A stretch of DNA of 52,274 nt from positions 1 through 52,274 of the forward strand of contig CACZVE010000009.1 in the NCBI GenBank assembly GCA_902784565.1, in the 5' to 3' direction. Below, piece by piece: positions 43,877 to 52,274 of this stretch. Under the pieces are notes generated by a model, which saw only the letters and a program-made list of their open reading frames with translations, was not told the DNA's origin and did not search any database. This DNA is from an uncultured Prevotellaceae bacterium (GTDB lineage Bacteria; Bacteroidota; Bacteroidia; Bacteroidales; Bacteroidaceae). The translations under genes and the position numbers were made by a program. The stretch's first letter is position 1, and each line of letters opens with the position of its first letter.

Positions 43877-44580
43877 AAAAGATTTTATGTATCGCCCTGA
43901 CGGCTGTAGCAGCCCTCACGGCAAACGCACAGAACATCCAGTTGCATTATGATTTCGGTCGTAACATCTATCCTGACGAGGAAGCCGGACGTCAGAAGGT
44001 GACTGTCACCCTCGAACAGTTCAAGGCCGACGACTGGGGCTCGTGGTATTATTTCGTGGATATCGACCTGAGTCGTAAGGAGACGAAAGGTGCCTACACG
44101 GAGATCTCGCGTGAGTTCAGTCTCGGCAAACAGTCGCCCTTCGCCGCCCATGTCGAGTATGATGGCGGACTGGGTTCCCGTTCCGGCAGTTACCAGCAGG
44201 CCGCGCTCGTCGGTGCCGCCTACAACGGACATACCAGTGATTTCTCCACCACCTGGTCGGTACAGTTGCTCTACAAACGTTTCTTCAAGAGTTACGACTA
44301 CAACTATGCATTCAACAGCGCCCAACTGACGGGTGTCTGGGGCACGACGTTTGCCAATAAGAAATGTACCTTCTCCGGCTTCATCGATTTCTGGCGGGAA
44401 GAGAAGGCCAACGGTCACGGTAAACTGGTCATCCTCTCCGAGCCGCAGTTATGGTTTAATGCCACGGAGCATTTCAGCCTTGGCACCGAGGTGGAGATCA
44501 GCAATAACTTCATCTTCAATACCTACAACGACAAGACCTTCTTCGTGAATCCGACCGTCGCCGTGAAGTGGAACTTCTAA
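43873..44580 (+). CDS. DUF5020-like outer-membrane protein (possible Tsx-type channel)
   Basis: A 235-residue protein with a signal peptide (MKKILCIALTAVAALTANAQ) and a series of amphipathic strands (NIQLHYDFGRNI, SWYYFVDIDLSRKE, FAAHVEYDGGL, FSTTWSVQLLYKRFF, LTGVWGTTF, KLVILSEPQLWFN), ending in TVAVKWNF with a terminal Phe, as expected for an outer-membrane barrel of about 12 strands. It matches what I know of DUF5020, which resembles the nucleoside channel Tsx. Coupling by ATGA overlap to lpxB, and so to the nucleotidase SurE, would suit a nucleoside role, but that is inference. Confidence 0.7.
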   Translation: MKKILCIALTAVAALTANAQNIQLHYDFGRNIYPDEEAGRQKVTVTLEQFKADDWGSWYYFVDIDLSRKETKGAYTEISREFSLGKQSPFAAHVEYDGGLGSRSGSYQQAALVGAAYNGHTSDFSTTWSVQLLYKRFFKSYDYNYAFNSAQLTGVWGTTFANKKCTFSGFIDFWREEKANGHGKLVILSEPQLWFNATEHFSLGTEVEISNNFIFNTYNDKTFFVNPTVAVKWNF

Positions 44581-44612
44581 TCAACCCAATTATATCATTA
44601 AATTAAAAGATT

Positions 44613-46022
44613 ATGGCTTTTACAGAAACAACAACAACAGGTTATGGAACGCGCGTCGGACGCTCGTTCAAGAGTATTGGATCTGGGTTCATTATCTTCT
44701 GCCTTGCCACGGCACTCCTCTGGTGGAACGAGGGACGTGCCGTGAAGACGGAGAAGATGCTCGACGAGGCAGGTAATGCCTACGTGGAGATGGAGAACCC
44801 CAACAAGAAGGATGCCTCCCTGGAGGGTGAACTCATCTGTGGTACGGCGATGGCCACCACCGAGGACTCGCTGACGGATGCCCAGTTCGGCATCGGTGCC
44901 AAGGCGATTGCCCTCCGTCGTACGGTAGAGTACTACCAGTGGGTGGAGCACGCTCAGAGCAAGAGCGAGGACAAACTGGGCGGTAAGGAAGTGACCACCA
45001 CCACCTATACCTACAGTAAACAGTGGGTGTCGAGTCCTGTGGAGTCGGCTCAGTTCAAGGATCCTGCCTATCAGAACAAGAACATGGTGCTGACCACCAT
45101 CGATGAGGCTGAGCAGTATGCCGAGAATGTCTCCTTTGGTGCCTACAAACTGAGCGAGAGTCTCATCCACAGCATCTCTTCCCGTGAGGGCATGGACCTG
45201 GCTATCGCCGAGGACCTGCTGGCACAGTTTGACAAGAGCACGCAGGCCGCCTATGAGCGTTTCTATGGCGTGCAGCCCAAGACCACTCAGCAGCAACCCA
45301 CCCAGCAGCCCGCTCCCCAGCCCGCCATTCCCGACTCTATCAGGGCGCTGCTCTCTGACTCTGCCAAGGCTGTGCTCGACTCGTTGCAGGCTGTGAACGA
45401 CTCGATCGTGAGGTCGATGGCCAATGCCGAGAACAAGAAAGACCTGCAATATGTCCACCAGGCCAGCAACGTGCTTTACTTCGGACGCGTCCCCGGCTCG
45501 CCTGAGGTGGGTGATGTGCGTGTGACCTTCGAGAAGGTCGTTCCTGCCAAGGTGACGGTGATGGCTGTGGTCGACGGCGACTCCTTCAAGCCTTACAAGG
45601 CCAAGAACGGCAAACGCTTCCAGACGCTCGTCATGGGTAAGAAGAGCGGCGATGAGATCATCGATGCCGAGAAGGAGGCCAACAACATGATCCTCTGGGC
45701 GCTTCGTATCCTCGGTGTGATGCTGGTCATTGCCGGACTGAAGGGTATCTTCGGTTTCCTGGAGACCATCCTCAAGGTGGTGCCGTTCATTGCGAATATC
45801 TTCGGATGGGGTGTCGGTATCGTCTGCACCGTCATCGGTATCGTCTGGTCACTGATTATCATTGCACTGGCATGGCTCTTCTACCGTCCACTGCTTGGTA
45901 TCGGTCTGTTAGTCTTGGCTGGCTTCCTGGTTTGGGTCTTTGCCTTCAAGGGCAAGGACAAACTGAAGGAACTGGCTTCCAAGGGCAAACAACCGCAGTC
46001 CGTTCCTGTCGAGAACGTATAA
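44613..46022 (+). CDS. TMEM43 family membrane protein
   Basis: A 469-residue protein resembling the eukaryotic inner-nuclear-membrane protein TMEM43 (LUMA) family. The N-terminus (SFKSIGSGFIIFCLATALLWWNEGRAVKT, about 19-47) holds one membrane span. A large non-membrane region (about 50-355) follows, with a Gln/Pro-rich linker (TTQQQPTQQPAPQP, about 229-242). Three to four membrane spans come next (about 363-450: WALRILGVMLVIAGLKGIFG, IFGWGVGIVCTVIGIVWSLIIIALAWLFY, GIGLLVLAGFLVWVFAF). Function in bacteria is unknown. It starts 32 bases after the DUF5020-like gene and ends in a 17-bp terminator stem. Confidence 0.82.
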   Translation: MAFTETTTTGYGTRVGRSFKSIGSGFIIFCLATALLWWNEGRAVKTEKMLDEAGNAYVEMENPNKKDASLEGELICGTAMATTEDSLTDAQFGIGAKAIALRRTVEYYQWVEHAQSKSEDKLGGKEVTTTTYTYSKQWVSSPVESAQFKDPAYQNKNMVLTTIDEAEQYAENVSFGAYKLSESLIHSISSREGMDLAIAEDLLAQFDKSTQAAYERFYGVQPKTTQQQPTQQPAPQPAIPDSIRALLSDSAKAVLDSLQAVNDSIVRSMANAENKKDLQYVHQASNVLYFGRVPGSPEVGDVRVTFEKVVPAKVTVMAVVDGDSFKPYKAKNGKRFQTLVMGKKSGDEIIDAEKEANNMILWALRILGVMLVIAGLKGIFGFLETILKVVPFIANIFGWGVGIVCTVIGIVWSLIIIALAWLFYRPLLGIGLLVLAGFLVWVFAFKGKDKLKELASKGKQPQSVPVENV

Positions 46023-46058
46023 ACAGTAAGGGCTCCCGATTGGGAGCCCTTACTGTTT
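46021..46058. terminator. Bidirectional terminator overlapping two stop codons
   Basis: A perfect 17-bp stem, AAACAGTAAGGGCTCCC and its complement, around a GATT loop. It shares bases with the TMEM43 stop on the plus strand and with the stop of the convergent exoprotein gene on the minus strand. Confidence 0.88.
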
Positions 46059-49000
46059 ATTTGATAATGATTTTCTTTCGGTTGTGGAAGTAGAGTCCCG
46101 GTTTTGTGGGCTCTTCTATCTGTTGCCCGTTCAGGTTGTACCATTTGTTGTTATTGCCCATCCTGTCTTTGTCGGTATAGAGGATGGGAATGATGCCATC
46201 CGTGTCGATCTCTATTACAGGGTCTTCTGACTCGGGAATCACACCTCCAGTAGCTTCAGAGGGGGGATCGGTAGAAATGGCACTCTTGACCTTCACGCTG
46301 ACGGATACCACCTTGCCGTGGGCCGTCTCACGCTTGCCGATAGGTGTGACACCACGGGCGCCTGCACCTTTCTTCACCATATAGAGGAAACAGTAAGTAG
46401 GCGCTCCCACATTGAATGGGATTTCTGCCTGTACGTGTACACTTTTGCCATCGTATGGTCTGATGATTGAATTATTTTCATTGAGCGTGATGGGCTTGTT
46501 TATACCGATGATCAGGTGGAACTCATAGTCGTTTTCCACAATTTCGTCAATCTCAATGGTACCCGAACCAGCGATTAGCTTGAAGGTGAAACCGTCGTAT
46601 CTCTCGGCGTATAAAGTACCACCAGGCACTATCTTATTATCATTTACATCTTGGGCCACTTGACCTGCCTTTGCATCGGTCATGGTGTCTTCAATATAAA
46701 TACCGCCAACGCCGTTTTCAATGTCGAAACCGCCAGCGTCTGGACCAATATTGGCAGGATTCAAACTAATATGTATTACGTTCTTTTCCGGTTCTCCTGT
46801 TGTCGACGCTGGGGCGTAACTATAGTTCGCCAGGTTTGCGGCTATAGGTTTACCGCTTGCATCTAACTTCGGTTTACCGTCCTCATCTTTCTCAACGAGT
46901 TGACTTTCCTCGAAGGTGATGGCTCTCTTTTCTGTAATTGGTACAATCGCCTCGCCGATGGTTATGGTGTCGGCAATGACAATGGCTTCCGTCTCATCCT
47001 TATACATCATCTTGAGTGTCGTCGTGTCGTAGTATGACCCATCAGGTTCAATGGCCGTCAGATCCCAGTTATAACTGATATTCGAGAATCCTTTAATGGC
47101 ACTCTCGCCCTTTGTCGGGTTGGCTATGATAAGTTTGCCTGGGAAGTTTCCGTTCGTGGTGAAAGTCAGATTTCCTTTGTTAGAGGTATCGCCGGTGTTG
47201 TTAAAGAATATACGCTTGATCTTGTTTGCATCCTTTATGTATACCGTCAGTTCTGGCATACGGCTCTCTATGACGGTGGTCCTCGTCTGGTCGTTGTCCA
47301 TATAGAGCTGTTTCTTGTCCTTATTATAGATATAGTACGGTTTGCTGGAGTCATTTTCATGTCCGAGTACGTCCTCTGCATTATCCGATGTCACCTGAGT
47401 GTCATTCACCCAGAGCAGATAGCCCTCGCCCGCAGCGCGGTTTACGGTGAGGGTATAGCTGGCTTCAGAAGCCTCGTAGACTGTTGATCCTGCAAACGCA
47501 GCCTTGATGGTGGTCTCGCCAGCGCCCACGAGGGTCACTGCTCCCGTGGTCTTATCCACGGTGGCAGCAGCAGTGTTCGACGATGTGAACTCCACGCCCT
47601 CCAGATTCTCAGGCGTCTTCGTCAAAGTCGGTGCCTCAAACTCTGCGTTCATCGTTGCCTGAGCAGTAGCTGCTGAGAACTTCAGTTCCGTCTTGGCCTT
47701 GCTCACGGTCAGGGTGTAACTGGCGGTCTTTTTGGTATAGTCATCATTGCCTGCAAAGGCGGCGCTGATGATGGTTGTGCCGGCAGCAACGATGTCCACT
47801 GCTCCATTTTCATCCACCGTAGCCACATCTTTATTGGATGATGAATACTCTACGGTGAGGTTGGCTGGATTGTATAGCGTTGGCATACCCGAATAGTCTC
47901 CTCCGAATATCAGCGAAATCTCCAGGATTTCGATCTCTTCTCCTCCCCAATTGAGCGTCGGCTCTACGGGCTCGGGCTGTGGCTCGGGCTCTTCCTCCTG
48001 TTTTGCATCGACGTTAAGGGTGTAGGTTGCTGTCTTGGTTCCATAGGTGTAGTTGTTGCCGTCGACCACCGTCGCCGTGATGGTGGCACTACCGGCACCG
48101 ATGATGGTCACCTCGCCCGTCTTTTCATTGACGGTGGCCACAGCCGTATTCGATGAAGCATAACTCACCGTGCCGTCGCCCGTGACGGTAGCCGTCTGGG
48201 TGAAGGCGGCATCGCCCTCGGTCTTGTTAACGGTAGCCGTTGCGAAACTGATGCTGCCTGCGGCCTGACTGATGGTGACGGTCTGACTGCCCGAGACGGT
48301 GGTGAAGTTTGGTTTCGTCACCTGGTAGAAGACCGTATAGGTACCGGCCTCGGTATAGGTCGGTGCCGCATCCAGATTGTAGGATCCTTCTGTCGTGCCA
48401 TATTTCACGGTAGCCCCGTCAGGTGCCGTGACAGAGATGGTATGTGCCTGACCGTCGTAGGTACCGGTATAGGCTGTAGCCGACACCTCCATCGCCTCTG
48501 TACCAACACTGAGCAGGTAGGAGGCTGTCTTGGTCTCGTAGGTATAGTTACCGCCGTCCTTGTCGGCCACGGTAGCCGTGATGGTTGCCTCGCCATTACC
48601 CACGATGGTCACTTTTCCGGTTCCATCCACGGTGGCTGCCTTCTCGTTCGAGGTGCTGTAGGTTACGGTTCCGTCGCCGGTGATGGTCAGTTCGTTGGTG
48701 AAAGGCTCATCGCCGTAGGTCTTGCTGACGCTGGCAGTGGCGTAACTGATGGTTCCTGCCGCCTTGTTGATGGCAAAGGTCTTGGTGGCTGTGCCTGTGT
48801 AGGCACCGATACCAGTGACGGTCACTGTCGGCTGCAGACTGTTGGCATTTGCCGGTACATTGATGTTATTGCTGAATGCCACCGTATAGTCGGTTCCCAA
48901 TGTCAGGGTGTTCTCCCCGACCTTTACGGTTACAGTGGTCTCCTTGGCCGTTCCGTCGTAGGTCACACTCTCCGGATTCAACGTGATATGCTCGGCGCTG

Positions 49001-49416
49001 ATCGTTGTCCGCGTGCCAAAGTTGGCCCTGACCTCCACGTCGTAGGGACTGTCGGGCATCGTCAGGGTGTAACTCGTCGGCTGACTGAGGTCTGTTGGGT
49101 TCTCGGTGGCTGCCGTGACGGCGATGCTGCCCTCATCGATGCCGGGAACACGGGTACGACCCTGTGAGTTGTTGCTGTCGATGGTCCTGACAGCCGTGAT
49201 GCCTATCAGGTAGTAGTTGCTTGCCGGTGTGACGGTCAGCGTACAGGTTGTGCCGCTGACACTCGACTGCACCTCACCCGGGGAGGCCTCGGCTGCTTCC
49301 ACTCCGTTCACTTGCTTGACGATGGCTACCGTTCCGTTGGCCCATGTGCCAATGGTGGTCCACAAGAGGGCTATCGTCACTAAGAATGATTTCATATACT
49401 GTTTCATCTTGTCCAT
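46057..49416 (-). CDS. Large Ig-like (MBG/Big_2-type) repeat surface protein with type IX-like tail
   Basis: A 1119-residue secreted protein. The signal peptide is around MKSFLVTIALLWTTIGTWA (starts at 49416, 49407 or 49395 are all possible; I give the longest). It has an N-terminal strand-rich domain; MBG-like units (VTYDGTAKETTVTVKVGE, TAYTGTYDGQAHTISVTAP); and five or more Big_2-type units of about 80 residues (YSTSNEKAATVDGTGKVTIVGNGEATITA and relatives). A Glu/Pro hinge (QEEEPEPQPEPVEP) precedes two of them. The C-terminal third (about 680-1040) is a separate beta region. It ends WYNLNGQQIEEPTKPGLYFHNRKKIIIK. It lies 23 bases after its paralogue. Likely adhesin or scaffold; ligand unknown. 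Confidence 0.75.
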   Translation of the reverse strand: MDKMKQYMKSFLVTIALLWTTIGTWANGTVAIVKQVNGVEAAEASPGEVQSSVSGTTCTLTVTPASNYYLIGITAVRTIDSNNSQGRTRVPGIDEGSIAVTAATENPTDLSQPTSYTLTMPDSPYDVEVRANFGTRTTISAEHITLNPESVTYDGTAKETTVTVKVGENTLTLGTDYTVAFSNNINVPANANSLQPTVTVTGIGAYTGTATKTFAINKAAGTISYATASVSKTYGDEPFTNELTITGDGTVTYSTSNEKAATVDGTGKVTIVGNGEATITATVADKDGGNYTYETKTASYLLSVGTEAMEVSATAYTGTYDGQAHTISVTAPDGATVKYGTTEGSYNLDAAPTYTEAGTYTVFYQVTKPNFTTVSGSQTVTISQAAGSISFATATVNKTEGDAAFTQTATVTGDGTVSYASSNTAVATVNEKTGEVTIIGAGSATITATVVDGNNYTYGTKTATYTLNVDAKQEEEPEPQPEPVEPTLNWGGEEIEILEISLIFGGDYSGMPTLYNPANLTVEYSSSNKDVATVDENGAVDIVAAGTTIISAAFAGNDDYTKKTASYTLTVSKAKTELKFSAATAQATMNAEFEAPTLTKTPENLEGVEFTSSNTAAATVDKTTGAVTLVGAGETTIKAAFAGSTVYEASEASYTLTVNRAAGEGYLLWVNDTQVTSDNAEDVLGHENDSSKPYYIYNKDKKQLYMDNDQTRTTVIESRMPELTVYIKDANKIKRIFFNNTGDTSNKGNLTFTTNGNFPGKLIIANPTKGESAIKGFSNISYNWDLTAIEPDGSYYDTTTLKMMYKDETEAIVIADTITIGEAIVPITEKRAITFEESQLVEKDEDGKPKLDASGKPIAANLANYSYAPASTTGEPEKNVIHISLNPANIGPDAGGFDIENGVGGIYIEDTMTDAKAGQVAQDVNDNKIVPGGTLYAERYDGFTFKLIAGSGTIEIDEIVENDYEFHLIIGINKPITLNENNSIIRPYDGKSVHVQAEIPFNVGAPTYCFLYMVKKGAGARGVTPIGKRETAHGKVVSVSVKVKSAISTDPPSEATGGVIPESEDPVIEIDTDGIIPILYTDKDRMGNNNKWYNLNGQQIEEPTKPGLYFHNRKKIIIK

Positions 49417-49439
49417 ATCTTTTGTCGTTTACACGTCTT

Positions 49440-52274
49440 TTACTTGATTACCACTTTCTTTCCCTGATGGATATAGAGTCCTTTCTTCGTGGGCTTTTCG
49501 ATGCGCTGACCCTGCAGGTCATACCACTTGTCATTGTTCATGATGCGTTCATCATTGAACACGGCCCCGATGCCGGTCGACTCGTCACCGTGTCTGATGC
49601 CCAAGGCACGGGCTCCGTTACCGGTGTTCGCTGCCAAATGCAGGTAGATGTGCTTTGCAGAGACACTGTTGTTGGTGGCTCTTACAAACTGACCGTTGTA
49701 GAGCAGGTACACCGTACCTTCGCTCCTGTCGACAGAGGTATTGTTTGCTGCATATTTCAACATGTTTCCATCCGTCTGGGGAACACCCTCAGGACGTGTG
49801 GTGGCAGTCTTCTTCTCCAACAGTACCGGCACGTCCTTGGGGATATAGCCGATTTCTGTCGCGGTGACGGTCTTGCCATCGCAGTCTGTGATGATATAAG
49901 CCACGACGGTCTCCGGCAACAACAGGTCTTCGGTCAGGTTGATGTAGGTTCCGTAGGTCTGGCCTGCGGCAATGCCTAACTCCTCCTCCGTTGCCGTGCG
50001 GTTGATGATGGCGAACTGAGCCGTGACCTCGCCCTTGAAGTTGTTGGCGATGTCCGTCTTAGCCGTTACGGTGACGGTATAGGTGCCGGGTTCCTTACCC
50101 GTGTTACCGCTGACGGTATAGAAGTCGCTGGCCACCTCGAGGGTTCCTGCCATGACTTTCGTCACGGTGACGGTCTGGTCACTGCCGGAATAGATCAACT
50201 GTGTGGCACTCAGTGTCACGGCATCGATCGTGGCCTGTCCGATGGTGAAGGTGGCAGATCCGCTACCCGAGTAGTTACCCTTCAGGGTCACCGTGGCCTT
50301 GGCCGTGTTCGTGCCGGCATTGGTATTGTCTGAGTAGGCAACCGTATAATCGTTGCTGGTCAACGTCACGGGGTCTGCATTCTCTCCTTCTCCAGGAATG
50401 GTCACGGTGACGGCGGGTTCCTTGGCTGTGCCGTCGTAGACATACGAGGTGGTTGCCAGTGTCACGGTCGGTGTCGTCTCCTTCGCCGTGATGGAGAACG
50501 TCGTGCTACCGCTGACGGTGTAGTTACCGCCGTCCTTGTCGGTGATGGTCACCGTCGGCGCGTTGTTGTCGGTGGCGGCTGCCACGTCCGTATTGTTCGT
50601 GTAACTGACGGTATATTCGGTAGACGGGATTTCCGTATTGCCATCCTTTACGGTGACGGTGGGCTGCTTGGCCGAACCGTCGTAGACGAAACTCGTCTGA
50701 CTCAGTGTGATGGTCGGCGCACTCACCGTCTTGGCAGCGATGGTGACTTCCAAGGAGGCCGGTGCGATGTCGTTGTGGTTGCCATCGCCCTCCACCTTGT
50801 AATAGACGGTATAGGTCTTGGCGTCCTTGCCGGTGGGGATGTCCTCGCTGTAGTCTGTGGCTTCTGCTGCCGTCAACGAGTACTTCATCGTACCGGTTTC
50901 GGAACTGCCGGCGGTGATCAGTGCCTGGTTCTGACCATTGTAGGTCAGTCCCTCTATGGCCGTCGGGAGTGTCAGTGAACCGTCGGCTGCGAGAATGGTG
51001 AATGTCGTGCTACCGCTGACCGTGTAGTTACCGCCGTCCTTGTCGGTGATGGTCACCGTCGGCGCCTTGCTGTCGGTAGCGGCTGCAGCATCGGTATTGT
51101 TCGTGTAACTGACGGTATATTCAGTGGATGGGATCTCCGTATCGACGTCCTTCACGGTGACGGTGGGCTGCTTGGCTGTGCCGTCATAGACGAAACTCGT
51201 CTGACTGAGCGTGATGGTCGGTTTACTCACCGTCTTGGCGGCGATGGTGACATTGATCGAGTTAGGAGCCACGTCTTTATGGTTGGCATCGCCCTCCACC
51301 TTATAATATATAATATAGGTCTTGGCGTCCTTGCCGGTGGGGACGGTCTCGCTGTAGTCTGTGGCATCAGCGCCCGTCAGTGAATATTTCACCGTACCGG
51401 TGGTGGAACTGCCGGCGTTGATCAGTGCCTGGCTCTGACCAGTGTAGGTCAGGTTTGCGATGGCTGTCGGAGGCGTCACGCCGCCGTCTGCTGCCGTAAT
51501 GGAGAAAGTCTTGCTACCGCTGACCGTATAGTTACCGCCGTCCTTGTCGGTGATGGTCACCGTCGGCGCCTTGTTGTCGGTAGAGGCGGCCACGTTGGTA
51601 TTATTCGTGTAACTGACGGTATATTCGGTGGACTGGATTTCCGTATCGCCGTCCTTTACGGTGACGGTGGGTTGCTTGGCCGTACCGTCGTATTCGAAAC
51701 TCGTCTCACTCAGTATGATCGTCGGTGCACTCACCGTCTTGGCACCGATGGTGACATCCAGCGAGGCAGACTCCGTACCGTTATAGTTGTCATTGCCCTC
51801 CACCTTATAATAAATGGTATAGGTCTTGGCTTCCTTGCCGGTGGGGATGGTCTCGCTGAAGTCCGTGGCGTCGCCTCCTGTCAGCGAGTACTTCAACGTA
51901 CCGTTGGTGGCGCTGCCGGCGGTGATCAGTGTCTGGTTCTGACCGTTATAGGTCAGGTTTGCAATGGCTTCGGGGACAGTCGCCAACGTAGCCGTTCCTT
52001 TCGCCACAGTCAGCGAATAGGTGGCGTCCTTGGCGTTGTAGTTGTCATTGCCTGCGAAAGAGGCCGTGATGGTAATCGCCTCTGTGCTGGCTGCCTTTGC
52101 CGTAATAGCACCCGTCGATTGGTCGACGTCAGCCACGTTAGTATTGCTCGAAGTATATTTCACTGCCAACCCTGTCGGTGTCGTCGTTAACGTCGGCTGG
52201 GTGAATGCCTGTCCGAAGGTATAGGTAGCCGTCGCTGACGAGAAGGTCAGCGTCGGGTTTGCCTTGGCGATAGT
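49440..52274 (-). CDS. Large MBG/Big_2 repeat surface protein, 5' end outside window
   Basis: The frame is open from the last base of the window to the stop at 49440, giving 944 visible residues; the N-terminus lies beyond 52274. The visible part starts with a Big_2-type unit (KYTSSNTNVADVDQSTGAIT), then three 168-residue units, each an MBG-like pair (LTYNGQNQALITAGSS... then TSFVYDGTAKQPTVTVKDG). One shorter MBG unit (SYVYDGTAKEPAVTV) and further strand-rich domains follow. The tail WYDLQGQRIEKPTKKGLYIHQGKKVVIK suggests type IX export. It is upstream of, and on the same strand as, its paralogue at 46057-49416. Likely a surface adhesin that varies by repeat number. Confidence 0.78.
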   Translation of the reverse strand, partial: TIAKANPTLTFSSATATYTFGQAFTQPTLTTTPTGLAVKYTSSNTNVADVDQSTGAITAKAASTEAITITASFAGNDNYNAKDATYSLTVAKGTATLATVPEAIANLTYNGQNQTLITAGSATNGTLKYSLTGGDATDFSETIPTGKEAKTYTIYYKVEGNDNYNGTESASLDVTIGAKTVSAPTIILSETSFEYDGTAKQPTVTVKDGDTEIQSTEYTVSYTNNTNVAASTDNKAPTVTITDKDGGNYTVSGSKTFSITAADGGVTPPTAIANLTYTGQSQALINAGSSTTGTVKYSLTGADATDYSETVPTGKDAKTYIIYYKVEGDANHKDVAPNSINVTIAAKTVSKPTITLSQTSFVYDGTAKQPTVTVKDVDTEIPSTEYTVSYTNNTDAAAATDSKAPTVTITDKDGGNYTVSGSTTFTILAADGSLTLPTAIEGLTYNGQNQALITAGSSETGTMKYSLTAAEATDYSEDIPTGKDAKTYTVYYKVEGDGNHNDIAPASLEVTIAAKTVSAPTITLSQTSFVYDGSAKQPTVTVKDGNTEIPSTEYTVSYTNNTDVAAATDNNAPTVTITDKDGGNYTVSGSTTFSITAKETTPTVTLATTSYVYDGTAKEPAVTVTIPGEGENADPVTLTSNDYTVAYSDNTNAGTNTAKATVTLKGNYSGSGSATFTIGQATIDAVTLSATQLIYSGSDQTVTVTKVMAGTLEVASDFYTVSGNTGKEPGTYTVTVTAKTDIANNFKGEVTAQFAIINRTATEEELGIAAGQTYGTYINLTEDLLLPETVVAYIITDCDGKTVTATEIGYIPKDVPVLLEKKTATTRPEGVPQTDGNMLKYAANNTSVDRSEGTVYLLYNGQFVRATNNSVSAKHIYLHLAANTGNGARALGIRHGDESTGIGAVFNDERIMNNDKWYDLQGQRIEKPTKKGLYIHQGKKVVIK
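50453..51964. repeat. Three tandem 504-bp repeats inside the MBG surface-protein gene
   Basis: The same ATGGC(C/T) landmark in the unit boundary falls at 51964, 51460 and 50956, exactly 504 bases (168 codons) apart, with no indels. Long stretches such as the ACCGTGTAGTTACCGCCGTC region are identical or nearly so among units. Confidence 0.88.

Noticed and set aside
48442-49167. Antisense frame within the first MBG surface-protein gene
   Set aside because: Its composition (Gly/Val/Cys/His-rich) is what the reverse of Thr/Val/Ala-rich repeats yields; no promoter was found.
50453-51964. The 504-bp repeats as an assembly artefact
   Set aside because: The units differ at many scattered positions while keeping the reading frame, which points to genuine duplicated coding sequence; copy number could still be misassembled.

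Overview
This window looks like part of a Bacteroidota chromosome, most probably Prevotella or a close relative. The promoters I can place have the Bacteroidota form, a -33 TTG/TTTG and a -7 TAnnTTTG about 18-20 bases apart. Gene orders such as yceD-rpmF-fabH-era-der and parA-parB-DUF5683-lytic transglycosylase-rel are typical of the phylum. Several secreted proteins end in a type IX-like tail (YDLQGRRI...KGIYIxxGKKxxxK), and a C10 protease, a BspA-type leucine-rich protein and many Ala-Gln signal peptide ends are present. I see no integrase, transposase, phage gene or CRISPR array. The assignment rests on reading alone; no database search was run.

Layout. 1-150 holds the 3' part of a 5S rRNA and a terminator, so an rRNA operon ends here. 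208-6978 (+) carries a sensor kinase, then yceD-rpmF-fabH-era-der, a small lipoprotein and an outer-membrane protein. 7054-11694 (-) carries a collagen-like lipoprotein, an OmpA-type porin and a leucine-rich-repeat exoprotein. A tRNA-Leu(UAG) follows with an unusual leader of 10-bp-spaced CCTAGG palindromes. 12040-16593 (-) is parC, a DUF3316-like protein and an S41 peptidase lipoprotein with overlapping ends. alaS (+) converges on a two-gene metal-type unit (-): a His/Cys-rich small protein and a TonB receptor. A MerR-type regulator (+) comes next.

22617-35602 is the most accessory-looking region. Three same-strand genes encode a 1148-residue multi-module surface protein, a 2241-residue giant exoprotein and a 197-residue dockerin protein. 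They face a C10 protease that also ends in a dockerin, across an intergenic region made of a long hairpin and 42-bp direct repeats. 35624-41826 (-) is the housekeeping block parA-parB-DUF5683-transglycosylase-rel. The transglycosylase has an acidic N-terminus and a histone-like basic tail. A near-symmetric divergent promoter separates parA from surE-lpxB-DUF5020 (+), followed by a TMEM43-family membrane protein. The last 6 kb (-) encodes two large Ig-like/MBG-repeat surface proteins. The second runs off the window and contains exact 504-bp-period tandem repeats.

The strongest candidates for something undescribed are: a 17-base promoter element shared by two surface-protein genes; a dispersed AGTGAATAGTGAA-type repeat that supplies start, stop and signal-peptide codons; the CCTAGG leader array; the dockerin/giant-exoprotein cluster; and the charge-segregated transglycosylase.
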